Shown piece after piece: positions 57,501-64,000 of a DNA stretch of 64,000 nt. The notes under the pieces are model-generated. The model ran no database searches. It was given only the letters and a program-made list of their open reading frames with translations, and was not told where the DNA came from. Origin of the DNA: Cytidiella melzeri (Eukaryota > Basidiomycota > Agaricomycetes > Polyporales > Irpicaceae); NCBI GenBank assembly GCA_022592445.1, contig JABYQR010000200.1, positions 19,797 to 83,796 on the forward strand, in the 5' to 3' direction. How positions within the stretch are numbered: position 1 is the first letter of the stretch; each line of letters starts with the position of its first letter. A program made the translations under genes and the position numbers.

Positions 57501-58909
57501 ACTACGTCTTACTGTACATGATACTCCTCAGCAAAACGGTGTTGCTGAGCGTGTACATCAAACTATTATGAACTTGATTCGAGTAAGCCTGCATACTGCA
57601 TCTTTACCAAATCGACTATGGTGGTACGCTGCATTATACGCAATGTATGTGTACAATCATTCTCCTCGTACTATACATAACTACAAAACTCCTTACTTTA
57701 AGCGATATGGCACGGATGCTAACCTTGATGGACTTCAAGTCTTCGGTCAGCCGTGCATCGTATACGACGAATATCGCACAAATAAACTAGCATCTAAGGG
57801 TAAAAGGGGAGTCTGGATAGGCTTCGCTGAACACTTTAACGGTCACTACGTTTACTTCGGACAACGTGTCGGAGTTGAACGTAACTTGCAATTTGTTGAC
57901 TCTACAATACAAATTGAAGGGGAGAAAGAACCAAATGTTGAAAAACTTACTACTGAAAAACAACTTGAACTTGAGGACAACCCTCACATAGAACCAATGG
58001 AAATCGACGAGCCTGACCCTACTGGTCCAAGGCGTTTCAACAGAACTCCTCAACTATTGCGTAAAGCTCGTGGACTAAACTACAACAAAGTAGACACTAA
58101 CATTGCTTTCTACTAAACTGAGTTTAACGCTTACTATGCTGAGGACGTCGGTGACCCTGTCACTTTCAAAGATGTAATTAATCACCCTCTCAAAGACGAT
58201 TGGTTTAAGTCTAGAAACTTGAGGTTGATACACTAGAACAACTTGGCACTTGGGAATACTGTATCTCGCCGCCAAATGCCAACATTACTGGTTCTTGCTT
58301 TGTCTACAAGACCAAGTACAAACATGGCAAAGTTACTAAACTCAAGTCAAGACTTGTTGCGCAAGGATACTCTCAGCGCGATGGTATTGATTACTATGCA
58401 AACGACTTGTTCGCTCCAGTCGCACACATGAGTTCTATGCAACTCATACTTACACTTGCGGCTTCACTACACTTCGAGATTAACCACCTCAATGTTAAGT
58501 CTGCTTACTTATACGGTAAAATTAACGATGATGAAGATCTTTATCTTTGTCCGCCGCCAGGCGACTTACTGCCCAACTTGCCTAAGGGCTGGGTACTTAA
58601 ACTACGCAAAACTATCTATGGCCTTAAACAAGCCGGACGTTGCTGGTACAAGGTACTATGCGATATACTTTTCAACTTGGACTCAAGCGTTCAGACTATG
58701 ATAACACTGTCTTCTACCTTTACAGGGGAGACAAACTAATACTTATACTCGCTGTTCATGTCAACGATATTACTCTCTGTACTATCACTTCTGTCGTTGC
58801 TGAACAATTCGAGATAGCACTTAGACAACATGTCGAAGTAACAAATGGTGGTACTATCCACTGGATGCTTGGCATGGAGATCAATTACGACAAAGCCTCT
58901 GGTGGCATC
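54521..58909 (+). pseudogene. Copia A gag-pol, copy 3, broken
   Basis: Gag (54521-54956, then 55674 onward) includes LSDVHKAFADVGKL. The CCHC knuckle (CYNCNEPGHTTPTC) near 56190 is followed by a TAG at about 56230, where copy 2 has CAG. The protease reads ILNTGAT (D replaced by N) near 56650. Integrase near 57050-57600 keeps H-x4-H, CEDC, HIDIFGP, QADNDG and VAERVHQ. A stop lies near 58114 and a frameshift near 58215. RT reads HVND near 58757. The sequence ends at 58909. In-frame reading at 55900-55945 (HATTLQGEKY) shows that the TGA in copy 2 is not a family feature. Inactive. Confidence 0.88.
54957..55668. repeat. Solo LTR, family S3
   Basis: A 712-bp unit TGTTACGAAC...GTCTTAACA inside copia A gag, flanked by ctctc (54952-54956 and 55669-55673). 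It is pyrimidine-rich on the + strand. No related copy was seen in the window. Confidence 0.9.
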
Positions 58910-59599
58910 TGACACGGAGACAGGGCTCAACGTGACAAACAGGGACACGGTGTGGATGACGAGGAGGAGGTGGTGGCAGGCGTGAAGCACAATGTGTTCA
59001 CCAGCTATCCAACTTATTCAGAAAGCTAGCCCAGTAAAGACCAAGAGGTCGAGATGGGGGGCTAGGAGCGTACATGCAGCATCTTATATAGACTTCAGGG
59101 ACCTGCGCACAGACCATGTTGAGGGCAGGCTTTGCAAGAAGCCATGTGAACGAAGAACAAAAGAACTACCTAAAGGAGAACAATAGCTATTGTCTAGACC
59201 TTGCCAAGAACTCTACCCGTGAGAGAATCTATCTAAAAGGAGACCAACTATTGTATTCCATTCCCACACCTGTGAGAACATCCTTCCATAAAGAGAACAA
59301 TAAGGAAAGAACAATAAGGAGCCCATGTGGACAGTATCTATGACGTCAAACCCTAGCTATGGGCTGAGCCATGTGCTTGTAGCCATGTGGTCTTACTTAA
59401 GCTAAGTCACATGCTAGTGTGACGTAGTAGCAAGTAATGTGACCGTGTGAAGCGTCTAAGCCACGTGATACGGGTGCTTAATAGACGTGCAAAGGAGTTT
59501 GTGCAGAGAAGGTTGCAACTGAGCTGCAGCCCGGAGTTTTACAGATAAAAACAAGAGGTAAATTGCGAAAATTAAGGGCTAGTCGGGCCATCCACAACA
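58910..59599 (-). repeat. LTR, family S1, copy 4, no target duplication
   Basis: A 690-bp reverse-oriented S1 LTR (+ strand TGACACGGAG...CCACAACA). The outer end is altered (CCACAACA in place of CCATGACA). The left flank gcatc and right flank ggtaa do not match. The left neighbour is copia A RT and the right neighbour is gypsy C gag/protease, so this is a recombinant junction. Confidence 0.9.
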
Positions 59600-60317
59600 G
59601 GTAAAGCAGCTCATATTGAGGAGGTTCCAACGGAAGATGATGAACCTTCGACTCCTCACCCGTCCCCTGACAAGGGTAAAGGAAAAAAGCCGACCAAGGG
59701 CAAGGATTTTTTCCGAAGTGTCATGTGACTCCCTGCGAACATGATTGCTTAGGCCCAGATACCCACGATCTTTGTACCGTAGATACTGTCAAAAATGTAG
59801 CGTGTTCAAAGAATTCATTTTTTCTACCGGTTACAATTTGGGTATATGGAAAGGAAGTGCAGGTCGAAGCTCTGGTAGATTCAGGAGCCACAACCACGTT
59901 CATCAGTAAGTCAGTGGTTGAAAGTAACAATCTGGTAACAAATCAACTGGCATCACCGTTTAACGTCATCAACGTTGACGGTACACCCAATAAAGATGGT
60001 CAAATCACTCACTCAGTACGTGCATACCTAGAAATAGGTTTGCACAGAGCAAGACAACACATGCTCGTTACTGATCTCGGTAGTAAACAAATGATTATCG
60101 GGATGACCTTCTTACGCTGCCACACTCTGGAGATAGATTGGGCAAATGGCGAGTGGAGATTTACCAGATGTCCTGAACTCTGTGCCCCAAGAGCTCCTAA
60201 AAACATTACTGTAACTCAAGAAGAGATCAATGAGCTTGAGTTACCTAAGGGACGTTCGGTGTCAGACAACCTGGACAGAATAGGAAGTGTCGACCCGCAC
60301 AACCCTCACATCCACTG
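59600..60317 (+). pseudogene. Gypsy C gag end and protease, fragment
   Basis: Starts in the gag tail (HIEEVPTEDDEP, PHPSPDKGKGKKP) and continues into an aspartic protease domain (ALVDSGATTTFISKS; later MIIGMTFLRCHTLEIDW). It is cut by an LTR at 60318 shortly after the protease (..DPHNPHIHC). The same sequence occurs inverted at 62190-62410. No RT is present. Confidence 0.85.
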
Positions 60318-61044
60318 TGTAACAGTTAAGGTTACTACACACCAGGTAAGTTGATAAACTTGGTGAAGATAGTGTGAGATAGAGAGTAAGAGTGGTGGTG
60401 AGCGAAGTACTGGTGGGTACTGAGTAGTCCTAGTTCAACAGAGTGGATAAGACTGAGGGGATATGCCCTCAGGAGTGCCTCTATATATACATGAAGGGGA
60501 GGACCCCAGGTACTACCCTAAGACCCCTAATACCTACATGAGTAAGCAAAGTAATCTACCTTACTAAGCATGCCCTATGCCCTAGTGGTGCCACTTCAAT
60601 AATCAACCAATAGCAATTGTCCCCATGACCTGACCCCATGACCCAGATCCAAGGCTAGACTTGTTCTAGCTTGTTCTAAGACAAGGCTAGACTTTGCCAG
60701 AAGGTTCCAAGAACTATGACATCATCTAATGGAATGTTCTATACTATGACATCATAGTTCCAGCATGTTCCACAAGGTTCCAGAGAGTTCTATCATGTGA
60801 TACGCATATAAGGAAAGGAGCGGATTAGTGCATCAGAGACAGGAGGCGCATCAGCGCATCAATTGATAGGCACTGAGAATAAGCGCCGGAATAAGCGCCT
60901 GATAAGCGCCAGATAAGCGCTCAATAAGTGCATAAACAGACGCCGGATAAGTGCTGGATAAGCGCTTGACAAGCACTTAAATATTTCCAATAATACCGTT
61001 GCCTGGTAAGGCAAGTCTTGTAGAAACATTGAAAATCTGTGACA
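60318..61044 (-). repeat. 3' LTR of gypsy C (minus-strand element)
   Basis: 727 bp with + strand TGTAACAGTT...AATCTGTGACA. On the minus strand it is preceded by a polypurine tract (aagaaggggggg). It carries ataagcgc-type repeats at 60876-60982. Confidence 0.88.
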
Positions 61045-61280
61045 TTACCCCCCCTTCTTGCTTTGAACTCCGTGCAAAGAGTTTTGAACAAACACCTTGG
61101 TCGTTGAGTCCACTTTCTCACCATTGTCAAGAGGGTGCCTAAGCAATTCCGAGTGACTCTAGCGGCTTCTACCGACGTCCCTGACAGGGGTATCACCTCA
61201 TTGGCTGATGGTAGTCTAGTCTGTACCCTCCTCGGTTGCGTTATTGGATCGTGGATGATCCTTGGTGTGTTGTTCGTGAC

Positions 61281-62290
61281 TCATACACAGTAAATCGGAC
61301 CTGAGCAAATAGCTCGGGGATGATCGTCGTACAATTTCTTGATTGCTTCTTGAGCGTGCGTGATGTTTTCTACAGGTTCCTACGTGTCATCGTTCGGTCC
61401 GTAGCCTTTCCAGTGTATGTAATACTGAAGCTTTTTGGCACGACCTGTACGTCTTGACTTAGAATCTTCTTGACTTCGTATTCTTCTTCTCCGTCTATGA
61501 TATCTGGCGGAGGCATCTCCAGCTTTTGGCCTTCAAATTCAGGTTCGTTGTACAGTACCAACTTGCTTGCATGGAATACAGGGTGTATCCTTGGTGAACG
61601 TTTGGGCCATTCCAGTCTGAATGTGACCGGCAAAAGCTTTTCAGCAATCTCGAATGGGCCGTAGTACTTGGCTGACAGCTTATGTCCAGATTTTTGGTAG
61701 TCTCTCACATCTAGCATGACCTGATCGCCTTCGTTGAAGGGGACCTTCTGGACGTGCTTGTCATAGTACCACTTCATGCATTCAGCCGCAAGTTGTAACA
61801 CCGCCTTAGCATGCTCTTGAGCTTGCAAGTGGTTCCACATGATGTCATTCATGTCAGACCTTTTCAGGTCCTTAGTGAGTGTTGGACCAGCTCTAGGGTG
61901 TCTGCCGTATTTGAGTTAGAAAGGCGAGTGCTTAGTTTCCTCGTGCGCTGCATTGTTGTATGCGAACTCAGCCGAGCTGAGCAGTCTAGCCCAGTCGTCG
62001 TGTAGTTGATCAACGTAACAGTGCAGATACTGTTCAAGTGTTTGATTAACCTGTTCAGTTTGACCATCAGTTTGCGGATGATATGCAGTAGTCATTGTAG
62101 ATTCTATCCCTAGCATTTTACACCATTCCTTTCTTGAACTCCCTAGGACCAGAGTTAAGTAACTGCTGATAGTCCTTGGTAACCGGTAGAAAAAATGAAT
62201 TCTTAGAACGCGCTACATTTTTGACAGTATCTACGTTACAAAGATCGAGGGTATCTGGGCCTAAGCATTCATGTTCGCAGGGAGTCACAT
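61281..62290 (-). pseudogene. Gypsy C pol remnant: protease start fused to integrase end, chromodomain
   Basis: The frame reads the protease leader (CEHECLGPDT, SKNSFFLPVT) and then jumps to the integrase (KMLGIESTMTTAYHPQTDGQTEQVNQ). The integrase end follows (YDKHVQKVPFNEGDQVML, YGPFEIAEKL, IHPVFHASKL), then a chromodomain-like EEYEVKKIL..YYIHWKGYG. At least one frameshift lies near 61445 and a stop near 61378. RT and RNase H are missing. Confidence 0.82.
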
Positions 62291-63738
62291 GACACTTCGG
62301 AAAAAATGCTTGCCCTTGGGCGGCTTTTTCCCTTTACCCTTGTCAGGGGACGGGTGAGGAGTCAAAGGTTCATCATCTTCCGTTGGAACCTCCTCAATAT
62401 GAGCCGCCAACTCTAGGCACGCGGTATTTACGTTTTTCGTCTTAGACAACAAAGCCTTAGGGATCTTGGCCTCGCTGTCTGTTCCAGAGTCCTCGGCATC
62501 TGCTGCCCGAATCTTCTTTGGCGCCGAAGACTTGCCATCCTTCTTCACATCCTTCTTCTTCTCATCGGGCTTCTTCTTCAGGCCGTTGAGGTTGCATTCA
62601 TCCGTGTTATGTCCTTTTGACTTATGGATGTGGCAGAACTTCTCCGACTTTTCAGTCAAATTCACCTCTTTGCCTTTGCCTTTGTTCCGCTTCTCATTCT
62701 TCTTCTTCTTTTTGTCTGCAGTGTACACCCCCATAGGGGTGGACGTATCCTTTTCCTTCGCAAAGATCTGGCCCTGCGCTTTCTTCGGATAGACCTTCTT
62801 GTGAATGTCGAGCAAGAGGTTGAGGAATTGAGGCCATATAGTAGGGATTTGATTTTCATCTTTCCCAATCATGACAAGCCTCATATCCTTCTCGATGACG
62901 TGCTTGAGCTTGTGAATAAGCAAGTCGTCCTCGTATCCAGAAAGCCTGCCAAGCGTATGGAAGCGTTCCGCATACTTGACGAAGTTCTTGTGCGCCAGAT
63001 CCGTGTTATTGAACAAGGTGTTAAGCTCCTTTCGAGCGCCCTCCTTGTTGTCCCGTTGACCGTATTGTACCTTGAGCTCATTTTCGAACTCTTCCCACGT
63101 TCCGATCGTCTGACCCTTCGTGAGCTTCTTAATCCACGGCTCCATGTATTGAGCCGCCGCACCTGAGAGCCGGTTCATCGCGACGGCAATACGTTGCCTA
63201 TCTGTAGCAACGTTCTCGTGGACAAGCCACAGAGAGATCTTGTTCAACCACTCGTTGAACTTGACCTTGCCATTGGTACCTTGAACTCCGGGGGTTTGCC
63301 AATCTTAGGCTGGCGCGAGGATCCTCCTTGTTCTTGAGACAAGGGAAGCTGATTAATCTGGTTGACCACATTTGTAATCGTCGTTTTGATCATATCCAGG
63401 TCAGTGTCCATCCGCTGGACTTGCGTGTCAGCAGCGGACTGCGAATATAGGTCTTGAGCGACCTTATCCACATATTCCTGGAGGTTATCCTCCAGGAGTG
63501 ACAGCTGCTTGTTCCAGATAAGAACCATCTCATTCATCATGTTGTGAACGATGTAGTGTTGCTTCTCCCTCAACTGTGCGAGTAAAGGCCCTTTGGCTGT
63601 TAGGTGGAAGATATGCTGCTCAAAGTTCTCAACTGAAGGGTGTAGACAATTGGCGTGATTTTGCCGAAAGGAACGAGTGGGTGAGGTTGGTGTTAGCAGC
63701 GGGGCAGCGCTGGATCCGGCATTGGATTGAGTGGCCAT
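62291..63738 (-). pseudogene. Gypsy C gag, frameshifted
   Basis: Starts MATQSNAGSS at 63738. A one-base frameshift near 63265 separates the N-terminal 164 codons from the capsid part (NRLSGAAAQYMEPWIKKL, EEFENELKVQYGQRD, LIHKLKHVIEKDMRL). A knuckle-like CHIHKSKGHNTDEC (C-x2-H-x4-H-x4-C) lies near 62610. The tail is very Lys-rich and ends FFRSVM. The Lys-rich linkers suggest nucleic-acid binding. Confidence 0.82.
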
Positions 63739-64000
63739 TGCTCTAATTTCTTAGTTAGCAAAGGATAAGCAAATACTATTTCTAGTATAAGAAGAAGAGA
63801 AACACCACTTTTACACATTGAACTCTTGTCAGAGTTGCTTTCACACATTAAATCCTTTTCAGGAAGTTGTCACCAATTAAAATGAGGCTTGTCAGCCCAT
63901 ACATTTTATTCTGTTTCCGCATATACAAAGGCGTTCATGTCGAACAGCCCTTCTTGTAGCTCTAAGATGTAACCCCATCTCCAATGTATATCCACAAAAC
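63739..64000. other. Gypsy C leader
   Basis: 262 bp upstream of gag. No LTR edge or primer site was found before the window ends. Confidence 0.5.

Larger units (their letters stand above)
50809..58909 (+). mobile_element. Ty1/copia family A, copy 3, truncated at both ends
   Basis: Gag begins abruptly at 50809, next to the KDZ terminus, with no LTR. Sequence matching copy 2 then continues in segments 50809-50991, 54521-54956, 55674-58909 and stops in the RT at 58909 against an S1 LTR. A TA-flanked DNA transposon and solo LTR S3 interrupt it. Confidence 0.88.
60318..64000 (-). mobile_element. Ty3/gypsy family C, internally deleted, runs off the window
   Basis: On the minus strand: leader, gag (63738 downward), the start of protease, a deletion removing most of protease, RT and RNase H, then the integrase end, a chromodomain remnant, polypurine tract and 3' LTR. 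The 5' LTR should lie beyond 64000. It is inserted in, or joined to, an inverted fragment of the same family. Confidence 0.85.

Overview
The window looks like a transposon-packed stretch of a filamentous basidiomycete genome, most likely an agaricomycete. The reasons are very short GT-AG introns (about 50-70 bp), a small secreted double-psi-beta-barrel (DPBB) protein gene, and a mobile-element set typical of that group: Ty3/gypsy and Ty1/copia elements, a SWIM-type MULE, a KDZ (Kyakuja/Dileera/Zisupton) transposon and a TA-targeting DDE element. No prokaryotic features were seen. Species cannot be named from sequence alone.

Layout. 1-1410: 3' end of a copia element (family A, copy 1) carrying a solo LTR (family S1). 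2165-10746: a complete, young gypsy element (Gypsy-A) with 267-bp LTRs, a 5-bp target duplication and one 2612-codon gag-pol frame. 11003-11644: a spliced host gene for a secreted DPBB protein whose promoter region the gypsy entered. 11966-13650: two minisatellites, one split by another solo LTR (S4). 14116-15291: a ubiquitin-protease-like gene immediately downstream of a same-strand LTR. 15304-29883: a degraded copia element (family B) with an unusually long leader holding an extra broken ORF; its 3' LTR contains a full copia A (copy 2, 15817-21098) and its protease region contains an S1 solo LTR. 29914-34208: gene-poor, with an ERV1/ALR-like first exon and a hypothetical spliced gene.

34209-39786: a MULE with about 130-bp terminal inverted repeats (TIRs); its transposase gene is broken by two solo LTRs (families C and S1) and nonsense codons. 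39787-50808: an 11-kb KDZ transposon with about 0.5-kb GC-rich, internally repeated TIRs, a KDZ transposase relic, a second unrecognised gene, and between them a giant near-perfect palindrome (arms about 0.84 kb, spacer 133 bp). 50809-58909: copia A copy 3, invaded by a 3.5-kb TA-flanked Tc1/mariner-like element (50992-54518) and a solo LTR (S3). 58910-64000: an S1 LTR without target duplication joining copia to gypsy family C, then a second, inverted and internally deleted Gypsy-C.

Functionally the window is a nested retrotransposon graveyard with one element that could still be active (Gypsy-A) and few host genes. Perfect 5-bp duplications fix the order of most insertions. Junctions lacking duplications (MULE/KDZ, KDZ/copia, copia/S1/gypsy C) mark later recombination.
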